This document shows positions 1 through 11,660 of a stretch of DNA of 64,000 bases, one piece after another. Each line of letters opens with the position of its first letter. Position 1 is the stretch's first letter. Both the position numbers and the translations under genes were made by a program. Under the pieces are notes generated by a model. It did not search any database and was not told where the DNA came from. It worked only from the letters and a program-made list of their open reading frames with translations. The stretch covers positions 35,567,452-35,631,451 of the forward strand of contig CM059972.1 of the NCBI GenBank assembly GCA_030490835.1, written 5' to 3'. This DNA is from Annona cherimola. Taxonomy: Eukaryota > Streptophyta > Magnoliopsida > Magnoliales > Annonaceae.

Positions 1-214
1 TTTGAAAGAAAACAAAATTGGTTCCTTGGTATAATAGCTTCATCAAATTATTCAGGACAAAAACCAAGTATTTTCAATGAGTACATGTTCAAAAAAAATT
101 TAACATCTCGTTAGGGTTCAGTACTTTTCTTAACTCAAAGATTTCGAAATTCCAAGTATGGTTTGCTTACAAGACATACAAGAGTTCAAAGTGGGGTCTC
201 GATTAGTCTAATAT
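1..214. other. Flank of solo LTR, no gene seen
   Basis: This AT-rich stretch has no reading frame of interest and no recognisable element edge. It lies on the left of the solo LTR at 215-3676. The right flank of that LTR (3682-4306) belongs to an old Athila-like remnant, so this stretch is probably the distal non-coding part of the same remnant. That is inferred from position only. Confidence 0.3.
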
Positions 215-1024
215 TGTGAAACCCCGATGTTAGACACGTGTATAAAACCCTAAGGTTATAAACCCTAGGTAATATATTTGAAAAATATACATTCATGAAT
301 ATGAAATATGTGGGAATAGAGGTTAAAATAATTATTTATTAAATTCGGATGAATAGTGCATGTGAATAGTAACTGAGGATTAAGACTCGTGATTAAGAGT
401 TAATCACTTGAATTAATCTAATCACAAAAAGACAAAATAGAGATTTAATCACTACAGGACGAAATAGTAATTCTTTTGGATATTTTAATCCAAATTTGGA
501 TTTTAGTGGAAAATTAGAAAAATTCATAAATTGCAATCTACGCGTCGGAATTCGATGAAATTTTTTATGGATGGTTAAAAATTCATGATGAACATGATGA
601 ATGGGTTAAGATGTGATGAAAATCACAAATCAAAGGTCAGGATGAAGCGTCAAATAAAGATTGAAAAAGTGAATTAACTTTTCCATTAATGTGCATTTGA
701 CTTTGCATTAAAATAAATAAAAAAATAATTAAAAAATAATTAAAACAGCAGCTGCCACAGGGGGTGGGTGAGATCTTGACCAAAATCAACGGTTCATGAT
801 CATCATCATCATCAACCAACGGCTAAGATTCATTTAGCCTAAATTAATTAATTTTAAAAAATCAAAAAAATTAAGAAAAATAGGGCTGCATAGGGGGACT
901 GGAGCAGGCCTAGGGTGTCTGCTCTTGGCTCAAGGAATTTTTTAAAATTAAAATGAAATACCAATTTATAATTAAATACCTCAAAGCTAGGGGATAAATT
1001 CCAAATTCTTGAAAAATCCAACCC

Positions 1025-1032
1025 TATAAATA
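1025..1032 (+). promoter_or_regulatory. TATA box of LTR X1
   Basis: TATAAATA lies about 810 bases into the LTR in a CCTATAAATAG context. A purine-rich leader containing CACGTCCAAGG follows. Position and context fit an LTR promoter; the transcription start is not shown. Confidence 0.55.
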
Positions 1033-2607
1033 GGGAAGCAGGGAGAACATCAAAGGCCAAGAAATCCCAGCTCCACTTGAGCCATTTCAAGCCCCCAAAC
1101 CATCCCACACGTCCAAGGAAAAAAGGAGTAAGTTAGAGAGAGAAAGTGTGAGAAAAAGAGGCGTATCTCCACTTCGGGTAAGTGATTTCTACCCAAATTT
1201 CTTTTGAATGTTAAGCAGGATAAAACCATGCTTAGATAATTCCTAAACATGAGAAAATAAGTATAGATATAATGCTTAATTGTAATTATACCAAAACATA
1301 AAAAATTTGGAGCAAAGATGGAGCATTCGGGAAGATAGCATATGATATGTGAAAATAATGCTCCAAAATTTATAAATGATGATTTGGGATGTATGAATAT
1401 GATAAATATGATGTTGGAATGATGATATATTAATTTCATGACTTTTGGAATTTAGGATTATGCTTAAGTGAATTTATGTTGATTTTTAGTATATGGAGAA
1501 AGTGATTTTTTAGCCAAGTAAATGATGATAAATTCAAAATTTATGAAATTTTCCATGATTTACTAAGCATAAGCTATGTCATGGTATTTTTTATTTTTGG
1601 AACCCATGAACAATAACCACGTTTCTGTGCAAAGTAACCTCGGGTGAACAGTGATTTGCTACAGTAACTGCTACAGTAATCCGCTACAATGATTTGCTAC
1701 AGTCAATAGAATGATTTTGGAGAAAAATTGAGATTAATATTTAAATCTAAGGATGGAATTTTTAAGGATTTATGGATAAAAATCTATATAAGGAAATAAT
1801 GATCAAGTATTTTTAAGGTTATAAAAAAAATTATGGAGGAAAATAAGGTCATAAATGAATATAACATATGCATAATAAAGTATGTATATCCTTTTCACTG
1901 GTATAGGAAAAGGAGAGGAAATGATAAAGGATTCAGACTGAAGCAAAACAGAGGTAAGCAAACAATTTTTTAAAAAATATGATTTTATTTTGCAATCTTG
2001 AAATGTTTTTGGGAATTGCTTCATCATAAGCAAATCCTTTTAAATGTTAAGGAATGAGGAGATGGAAATGTTGAGAAGGTTGCAATGAAAGGAAAATGAG
2101 TTTTTAAAATAATATTTTGAATAAATGTTTGAAAATAGTTTTATTAAAAGATTTCGAAGTGTTTTAATGACATGTTTTCAAAAGTCCTTTATATATTGAT
2201 TTATCTTGGAATTTCCAAACACTATTGTTTTACAATGGATTTAAGTAAGGCCAACACGATAAATGGATTTTATAAAATGATTTGAGTAATATTCAAAGGA
2301 TTATATAAGCATATCACAATTAGAAATGTACAATGTGTCATGTGGACAAAGTATATGATATTGAATGAAATTATGTGTTGCATATCCTTTGATCATGAAA
2401 AGCCCATAAAAGGAAAAGTCTTTTGGTTTCAAATATTTTTAAAGTTGTTTTATCATTCAAAAAGAATTACTTATTCGATAATTTAAAAATATTATTATTT
2501 CAAATGTTTCCCTCGAGCATTGCAAATGATTTAGAAATGTGTTATTTAAATGTTTTCAAAATTATTTAAGGTTGGTCATCCTTACAAAATGTTTTTATTA
2601 ACTTGTT

Positions 2608-2728
2608 AACTTGGGCTGTGCCAAGTTTTCAAGTTAGAAAAGGAAATACAGGTCGAGGTCTGTACTATTTTGAAATGACATGCTAGCATCAAGTTTTGAA
2701 AAGGAAAAATCACAGACTAGGGTCTGTG
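2608..2728 (+). repeat. Two perfect hairpins in LTR X1
   Basis: AACTTGG and CCAAGTT pair around a 6-base loop at 2608-2627. CACAGAC and GTCTGTG pair around TAGG at 2711-2728. The second stem is identical to a stem at 29551-29568 in the other solo LTR, where the loop is TGCG instead. Confidence 0.75.
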
Positions 2729-3681
2729 GAGTTTTATAAAAAGTATGCTAGCATAAGAATGTGGAGAAAGGAATGTGCACATGAGTTATGTACTAGGTCT
2801 ACTATAGAGGATATGCAGACCGGACACGGTTGCAAGATGGGCCCCCTCTACATAGGCCAAGTCCCTTCAAAAGGCGAAATGCCGGCGGCGCCCTCCCTGA
2901 AATGGGAGAAGAATACAGATAACTGCCTGGCTCGTAAGTTATCAATAGAGATAGTTTCTCTCCTAAGGAGGAAAGGGTGATCACTTGGTAAGTGTCACCT
3001 CCCAAACGGACAGAAATGTTATGCATGATGCATATGCTTGTTTTAAAAAGGTTTTATGAAAAATATTTTAAGGACATGAGAGTGTCCTTGGAGAAAGGAA
3101 GTTTTATGAAAAATATTTTTATGTTCATGAAAAAGAGGTTTACATGTTAAGTTTGCAAGCATATGTTTTATGAAAAGTTTTATGAAAAGGTTTCCACTGA
3201 TTGATAGTGGTTCACTTGATAAGTGTCTACTATTGAACGGGATAAATGCATTTAAATGAAAAAACACTTGCTTACTGAGTTTCAACTCACGTTTTGCTTT
3301 TCAAACCATAGATAGGTACAACACAGGACCAAGAAGGAAAGAAAAAAAAAGAAGGTATGAAGAAAATTTTATGATATGCTGATCTGTATATGATATGAAT
3401 GAACATATGATAAGGAGTTTTCAAATTATGTATGTATGAAATGACCAGGTTAAAATAACCCGTATTGTACAAAAACAAGTATGAATGTTATCAATGATAA
3501 TAGAAATTTGATGATAAGTATGTGTCTCTATGTGATAAAAGAAAAAGAAAATTTTTTTGGACAAGATTCAATTAAGTACTCGCCGCGTGATCAGGGCAAC
3601 AATCCTGATTCACACTTAACAATAGACAAGATCCCGGAGTAAGGACTATGTGGACGCCGCGGTTCGGGGCGCCACTAATAT

Positions 3682-4119
3682 CACAATTTATGCAAGAATT
3701 ACCCAAAATTTTTAAAAATTTTTGCAACATGTGACAAAAATTATATTCATAAAAAGAACTGATAATCATCAAGGTAGTGAAAGAAATAGTCAGAGAAAAT
3801 TAATACAACGCATTCACCCCCACACTTGAAACTAGCATTGTACTCAATGTAAATCATACCATTAAAATGATAAATCAAAATAAAGGGAGTAGTTGTAGAA
3901 GATGTGAGATGTTAACTTTCCTATTTTGAAGAGTTGAACTAAATTTTCATCTCATTGTGCTTCCTTCCAAGTAGGTTCTGAAAAATAACTAATAAAGCTT
4001 CAAATTAAAAAGTATCAAAATTCTAAAATAAAATAAACTAAAAGCAAAACTAAAACTAAGACTCCCCTAAAAGAAAGAAGAAAAGTTTGGGTGACCTCCC
4101 AAAAATGCTTAGTTTAAAG
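3682..4119. other. Non-coding spacer of an Athila-like remnant
   Basis: No open frame is present. It contains a line resembling the pol/spacer junction of the other Athila copy near 12,370 (a phrase of the type GGTGACCTCCCAAAAATGC followed by a conserved CCTGAC). This supports assignment to the spacer downstream of an Athila pol gene on the minus strand. Confidence 0.4.
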
Positions 4120-4306
4120 TCATCGGCCTGACTTTAGATTCTCAATTTGGTGATGTGATTTCAGAGGAGTTACTCCTTTTGGAATTTGGTCTCTCACGAA
4201 ATAAGTTTTGAGGCGTAGCACATTAATTTTGAATGCTCTCGTCTTCTTGCTCCAGATTTCGACAGCTCAATGAGGAAACCCTTACAATACTTTGAAATGG
4301 CCCAAT
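4120..4306 (-). pseudogene. Athila-like integrase C-terminus, fragment
   Basis: Read on the minus strand, one frame gives FPH-stop-AVEIW, then FKINVLRLKTYF, and ends at a stop at 4120-4122. This matches the end of Athila-type integrase, where GPF, then HGAVEI, then a FKVNGQRLK-like stretch are usual; the second Athila copy here shows HGAVEI and ANGQRLKH. A GPF triplet survives in another frame just upstream, so there is at least one frameshift, plus stops at 2 positions. The fragment is cut at 4307 by an LTR of the large-LTR family. It differs from the Athila at 11661-17754, so it is a separate copy. Confidence 0.65.
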
Positions 4307-5811
4307 TGTGATACCCAGACCCAAGTAGAACCCAAACATGTAAACTAGATATGAAAATGCGATTTATGTGTTATTTGATTGATTTATTGAATTTAATGCT
4401 ATTGATTAAGGATGATGATTAATTAATCACCATAGCCCAATGTGGGTTCATGCGATTAAAGTGACCTAATGAGGGTTAGAAAATGTAAATGTGCTATGAA
4501 TAATTATTTCATAAACTATGATTTAATTAATGGGTGTTACGATGATAATTATGAAATTAAGATGATGAAAGTTAGAAAATTCATAACTTGACGCCTACAA
4601 GGCGGAATGATGTGAAATTTGAAAGGTAAGCACATGATTATGTGCCCAACCTTATGGATAGATTGGATTATAAAAATTATGATGATATTAGGATGATAAT
4701 TATTTATTTGCATCCAAATCCAAAAGTTATTTTCAAATGGCCATAATTTAAGCTAAAAGGGTCATTTTAAGATGAAATTTGACATGAATGGCTAAAATGA
4801 TATGATGAATCTTATGGATGAGTTTGATTAAGCTAATTATCATGAAAAAAATTCTTAAACACAAAAGGAAAAAAGCCATTGAATTTTTCTTCCATAAGGT
4901 GACATACCTATTAATGAAAAATTATCCTCTTAATGAGGTGATTAAATGGCCCAAATGAGGTGGCATGAGAAGGAATTTTTGGGCATAATTTGTGATTTAT
5001 TTTAAATGCAAAAATCCATGAAATATCAAGGTGTTAAATGCATGGGATAAAGGCTAGGATATGCAGCCATAAGAGGATCAAAGAGGTGGCATGCATGGGA
5101 CGTCCAATGGGCTATTTGAGCTGATTTTTTTATTTTTAAAAATACCAAAATAAGTATCTAAATGGCCTACATAACTAGAGTGGATAGATGGCATTGAATT
5201 GGGATGGATTTGGATGGAATAAAATGCCAAAATCGATGCCACATGAGACTACAAATAGTGGACAGCAAGATGGCCTAAATTGAGCTGATTTGTTATATTT
5301 ACAAAATGTGTTAAATAGGTATTCACTTGGGTAAAATTTTGACAACTCATTGAGGGATAAGTATACATTAAATTACCCTACAAATGAGGTGGAAAAAGTG
5401 GGCTAAAAAATTCAGAAATATAAAAGAGAAGGAGGGAGCAAGGGACGTTCTCTAGTGGACAAAGTAAGAGAGAGAGAAAAATTTCTCAAAGGACCAGCAG
5501 CAAGGGAGTCCCAAGGAGGAAGGAAAAGAAGAAAAGAAGAAGAAGAAAAAGGAGGAAAAGAGGAGAAGAAAAGGGAAGAAACCTAGATAGCAAAGTTGGA
5601 GTAGAGTCTCACCAATCCAAGTGTTGAAATCAAGTTGATTCATTTGATTCTAAGTTTCTTACCTTCATTTATGGGTCATAAATTTGATCCATAATAACCG
5701 TTAAAGGATGAATTATGATGCCCTTAATTAGGGTACTAAATAAGGAATGAATGAAAGGGATTGATTCAATGGTTCAAGGGAGCTAAGTGTGATACTAGGG
5801 TTGATTCTAAC
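4307..5811 (+). mobile_element. Partial LTR (B), large-LTR family
   Basis: It starts with TGTGATACCCAGACCC, the same opening as the LTR at 5812, and shares with it the block with the CGCC/GGCG hairpin cassette (4582-4624) and a purine-rich promoter region. Only about the first 1.5 kb is present. It stops where element C begins at 5812, and no continuation was found to the right, so the remainder was lost or the two copies are stacked by recombination. A TATA-like TATAAAAG is at 5419-5426, followed by GGGACGTTC. Confidence 0.75.
5419..5426 (+). promoter_or_regulatory. TATA box of LTR B
   Basis: TATAAAAG is followed within about 25 bases by GGGACGTTC and then a GA-rich leader. The same order occurs in LTR C. 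Confidence 0.5.
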
Positions 5812-6799
5812 TGTGATACCCAGACCCAAGTAGGGCTCATATATGTGCATTTGGCATATAAACATAAATTATGTATGATTTGGTTGATTTATGGATGATT
5901 TTCATGAATTGGTGAATTTTTGCAATTATTGCCATAGCCCAATATCAATCAATATGACCAAAGGAGCTTAATGAGGATTAGAAGATGCTAATGTGACATG
6001 AATAATTATTTTAATTTTCATGATTTAATTTATGAAAATTAAAATGATAATTATGGAATTATGTTGGAAAATATAGAAAATTCATAACTTGACGCCTATA
6101 AGGCGAAATGAGATGAAATTTGAAAGGTAAGCTCGTGACTTTGGGCTCAACTTTATGTGTTGATTGGATTAAGGAAAATGTGATGGATTAAGATGATAAT
6201 TATTTATTTTCAATTTCACACTCTAAGGTTATTTTCGAAGAAGGATCATAAATTGATGTAGAAAAGTCGGTTTGAGACGAAACTTGGAATGATTGAATAA
6301 AATTATGAAATATATATTATAGAAGGATTGGATTAAGCTAATTACCATGGAATATGCTTAATCAGAAAAAGGTGAGTAGCTTTGACTTTGTGCACCCAAA
6401 AGTACCATAGCGTTTACGTGAAAGCAAGTGGATTAAATGCATTATTTAATGGCATATATGAGGTGTCAAAGGGAGGCAATTCCAAGTGGATTTTATGAAG
6501 TAACAAAAATACTAAAATTCATGGAAAATTATGAGCTTAAATGCATGGTTTTAAATGGCCATGGTGTAGCTTAAGGAGGCATAGATATGTGGGCATGCTC
6601 AAGGGACGTTTAAGGGGATATGCTTGGATTTTGATTTGTCAAAAATTGAAAAAATGGCAAGATAATGCAGCTACCTAAGCACGTGCATAGTCAGGAATTA
6701 AATGGAGAGGCAGCTAGGTAAAAAACTTAGGCAGCAAGGTAACTTGGGCAGCAAGGTTTTGCATGGACGTCCATATGGGTATATTTGGCATTTAAAAGT

Positions 6800-6807
6800 T
6801 ATAAAAA
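6800..6807 (+). promoter_or_regulatory. TATA-like box of LTR C
   Basis: TATAAAAA lies about 990 bases into the LTR, with GGGGACGTTCC about 50 bases downstream and a GA-rich stretch after it. The arrangement matches LTR B. Confidence 0.45.
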
Positions 6808-8000
6808 AATAGAAAAGGGATTACTTGGGCAGAAAGAAAGGAGGAAACAAGAGCAAGGGGACGTTCCAGCAAGAAAAAGGAGAGAAAGAGAGAGAAAAAG
6901 AAGAGAAAAGGAGAGAAAATTTTCTCTACAAAGGGGCAGCAGCTAGGATCATCCCAAACAGGCCAAGCAAGGAGGAAAAAGAAGAAGAAAGTAAGGGGAA
7001 AAGGATTCAACAAGGTTTACCTATGTTCATGTTTTATTTGGGTGAGTATTATGCGTTTTTAATTCATATACATTAACCTAAATCATGTTTGGTTGATGGT
7101 TAATGTAAAGATGGCTATAAATATTAAATTCATGGGTAAATATCTCCTTGAATATTTGCTAAATGATTAAGCAAACCAAATCCTCATATATATTATGTGT
7201 TAATATTTATAAGGGTAAAATAAATCACATGGATATGTTTATATGTATTGAATCTGGAGTAGGAAAGAAAAATATGAACGAAACAATAAATGAATGAGTT
7301 CTCGCTTTACAATTTGTGTACATATCATGATAGGGTTATTAAGGAATGACCCAATTTTTCAACGTAAAAGGATAAGTAGTTTGTAAATTAAAAATCCAGA
7401 AAAATCAACCTGAACAGGGTTGAACAAGTGTCAAGATCAGCTGCACCAAATGATTTTAAATAATTTTTGTACAAGGAATTTTGAGCTGAAACTTTTATAT
7501 GATGTGAAAGAAATCATGAATAACACTCGAACAAAATAAAAATTAATTTTTAAAAGGTATAAATATACCTAATAATTAACATTATTAGAGCTGTCTGAAA
7601 ATTGATGCTTCTGTCTAGAGGAGTAAAAATATCAAAATAAATATAAATACATCATATGTTATGCTGAAAATATTTATTTTGGTTAGCTCATGTAGTTATT
7701 AAGGTATCACAGAAATTTTAGATTTAAATTCCTTGATTTGATTATGATTCAAAAATTAAAGAAATCAGTGTGTCTGATTTCAGCATTATGGATAGATTGA
7801 GGAATAAATCAAAATAAATGTTAAATTTCAGATTTTAGGATGGAATTTAACTTACAATAGAATATAAATAAGTATCATGAGTGATTATAAGGATTTAACC
7901 TATTGGAACTGGATTTTAAAAGGAATGAATGTTATGGAAGCACAACTTATACCAATGTGAGATTTGAAAAATGGACACCCAACTTGAAAGGCAAGTAGGT

Positions 8001-8504
8001 TGTGGCGCCCCCAACCGAACGTCACATCCTAAGACTTACATCGAGATCCTTATTGACTGGTAAACGTGATCAGAATTGTTGCCTTGTCACACGGCGGGAT
8101 TTAACAGATATTTATCCGATTATTTACAGCTTCTTACAAATTAATTTCATATTTTTTTTCATGAATGAACGTATTGCCTATAATGAAATGGGATTGATTA
8201 TGTATGATGTAAATAGATAAGTGATTATGTATAAAATTCTACGTGAATTTCTATTTATGAATATATATGCTGCCTATAATATGAAAGTAAAGATACTTGT
8301 ATGAAACATTTTATGATGATATGGATGAGTCCACTATGAATGATGACAAGTATAAGCTTATATGATGAAAGCAAAGAAAAGAAAAATTTTGACGAGATCA
8401 AATTAAGAACCCGCCGCGTGTTCAGGGCAACAATCCTGATCACATTTACCAATCGAAAATAGATCTTGAGGTAAGGTTGTGACGCTCGAGTTGGGGGCGC
8501 CACA
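8001..8504. repeat. Two LTR termini in inverted orientation
   Basis: The left arm begins TGTGGCGCCCCCAAC at 8001 and the right arm ends GTTGGGGGCGCCACA at 8504. The arms stay recognisably complementary for about 120 bases each, including the AATTGTTGCC / GGCAACAATCC block and the CCGCCG box. The right arm is the true end of LTR C. The left arm looks like the end of a minus-oriented LTR and resembles the terminus at 43154 most. Sequence before 8001 matches LTR-internal sequence of other copies, so the left arm is an intrusion. Confidence 0.75.
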
Positions 8505-8509
8505 GAAGT

Positions 8510-8521
8510 TGGTATCAGAGC
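8510..8521 (+). other. Primer binding site of element C
   Basis: TGGTATCAGAGC begins six bases after the LTR end. It is the standard priming site complementary to the 3' end of initiator methionine tRNA in plant LTR retrotransposons. Confidence 0.85.
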
Positions 8522-9588
8522 AAGGATTGGTAAATAGGTGGGAGAAGGAGAAACTAAAGGATGATGAAAGGATAGATCTAATGCCATAGAGCATGATATC
8601 AGAGCAAAGATTGGTAAAATGGCGTGGAAAGAAAGGATTTGTTATCAAAGAGTTACATATTAGAGAAAGGATTGTTGAATAATTATAGGAAAAATGATGG
8701 AAGGGATAGATTGAAATTATAGGAAATACTTATGATGTGTTAATTTTAAGATTATATGAACATATGATGATTTGTCATAATTATGTCGCAAATATAGCAA
8801 ATTGCTATGATATTTTTATAGGTAGGTGATTCATAAAGGAAAAGTAATTTTCCACTATGAAAAAGTGATATTGAAAAGAAAAGTAGGAAAAAGGTAAGAT
8901 CTTAGAAAAATATAGATAGAAGGTGGATATTTAAGGAATACATGTTATATGTAGTTCTAACTCCATCTTTTATGATTGACAGGATTAGTGATCGAAAGAG
9001 CTGCACTCAAGGTGAGTGTGTAGCCGAGGAATCCTTCCTCGATGATTTGATAATTATATATGAAGAATTATGAATAATAAGAAACTTTAAAAAAAATGAA
9101 AAATGAAATGACCTAATTGGTCTAGCATAAGCATTCTTACTAGATAGTACTTATGTAGTATGAAAGAGGCAGATGAAATTAACAAAAGTCTCTTTTGACT
9201 TTTTAAGGATAAAGGGTTATATTATATTTGGGTATAAGGATACTTATAATTTACAAGTGTAACCACTTGCATAATAAATGAATATGAAAAAGAGTAACAT
9301 ACAAGTACAACTACTTGTATGATAACTATATATGAGAAAGAAAGAATTGTTACTGATTCTTTCTATTAAATATGATGGATGGGTATAATAAGCTGCTAAG
9401 AAAATGTTACTCAAAGATGATAGGAAATTGTTTATGATTGTATATAAGGTGAAGTGGAATGGACATGGTTATTATTAACCTTTCTATTAAAATGATTTAT
9501 TGTATATATTACAATATATGTTGTAATGAGATGAATAAAAAGTATATTAGTGTACTGATATATTTCTTTTTATGTATAGAAAGGAATT
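8522..9588 (+). other. Leader of element C, no gene seen
   Basis: This AT-rich non-coding leader lies between the primer binding site and gag. Another GGTATCAGAG-like word lies near 8598. No open frame of note was found. Confidence 0.5.
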
Positions 9589-10536
9589 ATGCCTATCACA
9601 AGAGCGAGAGCTAGACTGAATAAAGGAAAGGCAGTGGCAAATGAAGAACCCATAGATCAACGAGAAAAGGGTGAAACCAGTCGCAAGTCTAAGCGACCAA
9701 GACAAGGAGAGTAACTAAACTCAAGAACTGGTCAACAAAGGGTAAATGTGAACCCAGAATTAAATGTTGAAGGTGGGACCGCTACAGGTAACACCGTACA
9801 ACTAGAATTAATAATGGAAAGGGTAGTTACAGCTGTAAAGGAAGCCATCCAACAAGCTACCTAGGAATGGGCCGCTCAAACCGTAGGAATCATTTAAGAT
9901 CTTTGGGAAAAGACTCAACAGGATCAGTCAAGAGGACAGGAAGAAATTAGGCCGATACAAGTCGTACTTCTTGATCAGGTACCAGAACCTATAGGAGTTG
10001 ACGACAATGGGATAGAAACACTAAAGACCCAAGAATCTCAACAAGAGAAAGAACAATTAGATCCTAGTACTAAGAAATGAAATGTAGGAAAGGAAAGAAT
10101 TAAGAAAATAGTAACAAGAGAAACGAAATCAAGGTGTAATAGGATATGTGCCCCAATTTGTGGGAATTATCACAACTGTCACTTTGGAGAATGTTTAAAA
10201 GGTTCAAATAAATGTTATAAATGTGGTCAGGCGGGTCATGTGGTGAGAAATTGTAAAAGTAGTGAGATATGGGAGAAACAATGTTTCAATTGTGGACATG
10301 TAGGACACATTGCCTTAAAATGCCCAAACAAGGTACAAAGAACACTCGGACTTGGAAGATTGGTGCAACAAAAGAAAGCTAAAAAGGTTAAACGGCAGGA
10401 AAGCTCTACATAGTTAGTGCAAATGCATGCATCGACTTACGATGAGTCAGAAAAGCAGGAGGAAAAGAAGGTTACAGGTATGATATATATTTTAAGAAAT
10501 TTTATAGTAATATCGATTGAATTTGGTGTTACTTAG
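9589..10536 (+). pseudogene. gag: Gag remnant, element C
   Basis: One frame of 316 codons starts MPITRARARLNKGKA and runs to TAG at 10534-10536 with five internal stops, the first at 9712-9714. No frameshift is needed. The middle is charged and Gln-rich. The C-terminal third has a cysteine cluster, then CYKCGQAGHVVRNC and CFNCGHVGHIALKC, two classic CCHC zinc knuckles that bind RNA in the nucleocapsid part of Gag. At about 35 kDa before decay, the central capsid domain usual in gypsy Gag is not obvious. No protease, RT or integrase follows before the 3' LTR, so the element is non-autonomous. The same MPIT start recurs, more decayed, in the three internal domains of the Y array. Confidence 0.8.
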
Positions 10537-10938
10537 TCAATTATGGTATACCGACATGTAACCATTCCTGCACTGCTAGTAAAAAGGATGGATAATATCA
10601 TTATGTGGAATTTCCTGTTTATATAATGATAAATATTAAGTGAAAATGAAGGACACGTTGGATATGCGGGCCATGACCCACAGGTTTGAAATGGATGGAG
10701 GAGAGGAAGTAAGCCTTAGAATTGGTCAGTAAAACGACCAAGAAAAAAAAAGAAAGAGAAATAGACTGGCACTAAGTGGGTCACAAGGATAGTGGAGAAA
10801 AGCATAAGTGGTCTGTCGAGGTATACCCCACCAAAAATAGGCATAAAAAGTATACGAATTATAAGTGATATGAGTATGGGAAGAAGATGGTGCACTGGCT
10901 CATAAAATAGCCATTGTTAATTATTTTAAAAAATAGAC
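10537..10938 (+). other. Non-coding 3' part of element C
   Basis: This short stretch between the gag stop and the polypurine tract has no pol motifs in any frame, which supports a gag-only element. Confidence 0.5.
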
Positions 10939-10975
10939 GGTTTCGGGACGAAACCTGTTATAAGGGGGGGAGGAT
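10939..10975 (+). other. Hairpin plus polypurine tract, element C
   Basis: GGTTTCG and CGAAACC pair around GGA at 10939-10955. The purine run AAGGGGGGGAGGA follows at 10962-10974 and abuts the 3' LTR start TGTGG at 10976. The purine run is the expected plus-strand primer. The adjoining hairpin is conserved, inverted, next to the LTRs at 38478, 54552 and 59980. Confidence 0.85.
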
Positions 10976-11660
10976 TGTGGAACCCCAACCTAAGTAGGAT
11001 TCAATATATGCATTGAATATTTACATGTGATTTATAAGTTAATTTATTGAATTATGAATAATTTTGTGATTTTGCTAAACTATGATAATTAGGGCTAAGG
11101 ATTAGCAATGATGATTCGAGTGATCATTATAAGCTAATGTGGGACAAAGGGATTAGAATAATTTGTTGGTGATTAAAATACACCAATACATCATGAATAA
11201 TCATTTTAGATTATTTGATATGGATTATGAGAATTTAAAAGGATAATTCTCAAGTTAATAAAGAAAACCCTAGAAAATTCATAACTTGTCGCCCATAAGG
11301 AGAATTAATATGAAAATTGAGATGGAAACACATAATTTCGTGCTTAATCACATGGGAAAGGTAGATTATGAAAATTTTGATGATAATTGATCATCACCGT
11401 CCAAAATTTAAAACGATCATAACTTGAGCTAGAAAAGTCGGATTGAGATGAAATTTGAAATGGACAGTTAAAATTATGAAATCAAGGTTTTGGAAGGATT
11501 TGATCATGCAAATGATTAAGGGATTAAGCTTGCACGAAATTGTGATTAGAGATTTTGACTTTTCAAACTAAAAAGTAAATAGCATTTATGATGGGAATGA
11601 GTAAAATAATCTAATGCATAAAGACAAATTTGAGGTGTCAAGAGGGGTTAATTTGTAGGG
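10976..11660 (+). mobile_element. 3' LTR of element C, truncated
   Basis: It begins TGTGGAACCCCAACC directly after the polypurine tract and matches the start of the other LTRs, with cassettes near 11280 and 11417. About 685 bases remain. The match to the LTR fragment at 43154-46602 ends at GTAGGGTA, where Athila coding sequence begins, so the break is near 11660. No target-site duplication can be assigned. Confidence 0.8.

Larger units (their letters stand above)
215..3676 (+). mobile_element. Solo LTR (X1), large-LTR Ty3/gypsy family
   Basis: The stretch opens with TGTGAAACCCC and closes with GGGGCGCCACT, the terminal signature shared by all LTRs of this family here (usual end CCACA; the last base has changed). 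The five bases AATAT stand directly on both sides (210-214 and 3677-3681), a target-site duplication. No internal domain follows, so this is a solo LTR of 3,462 bp left by LTR-LTR recombination. It contains a TATA box near 1025, the stem-loop cassette near 523-565, hairpins at 2608 and 2711, and the terminal hairpin at 3589-3611. The family is assigned to Ty3/gypsy, possibly Del/Tekay-like, from the polypurine tract and priming site of a related copy (element C). The lineage is less certain than the LTR call. Confidence 0.88.
5812..8504 (+). mobile_element. 5' LTR of element C
   Basis: It runs from TGTGATACCC to GGGGGCGCCACA and is followed five bases later by a primer binding site, which fixes it as a 5' LTR of 2,693 bp. 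It carries the stem-loop cassette (6083-6126), a TATA-like box (6800-6807), a GA-rich leader and the terminal hairpin (8420-8441). An inverted copy of an LTR terminus is embedded at 8001 (separate entry), so this LTR is rearranged. The 3' LTR of the same element begins at 10976. Confidence 0.85.

Noticed and set aside
5520..5590. GA-rich stretches as microsatellite loci (also 6,880-6,990 and 59,160-59,230 as CT)
   Set aside because: They lie at the same place in each LTR after the TATA box and are part of the LTR leader, not independent repeats.
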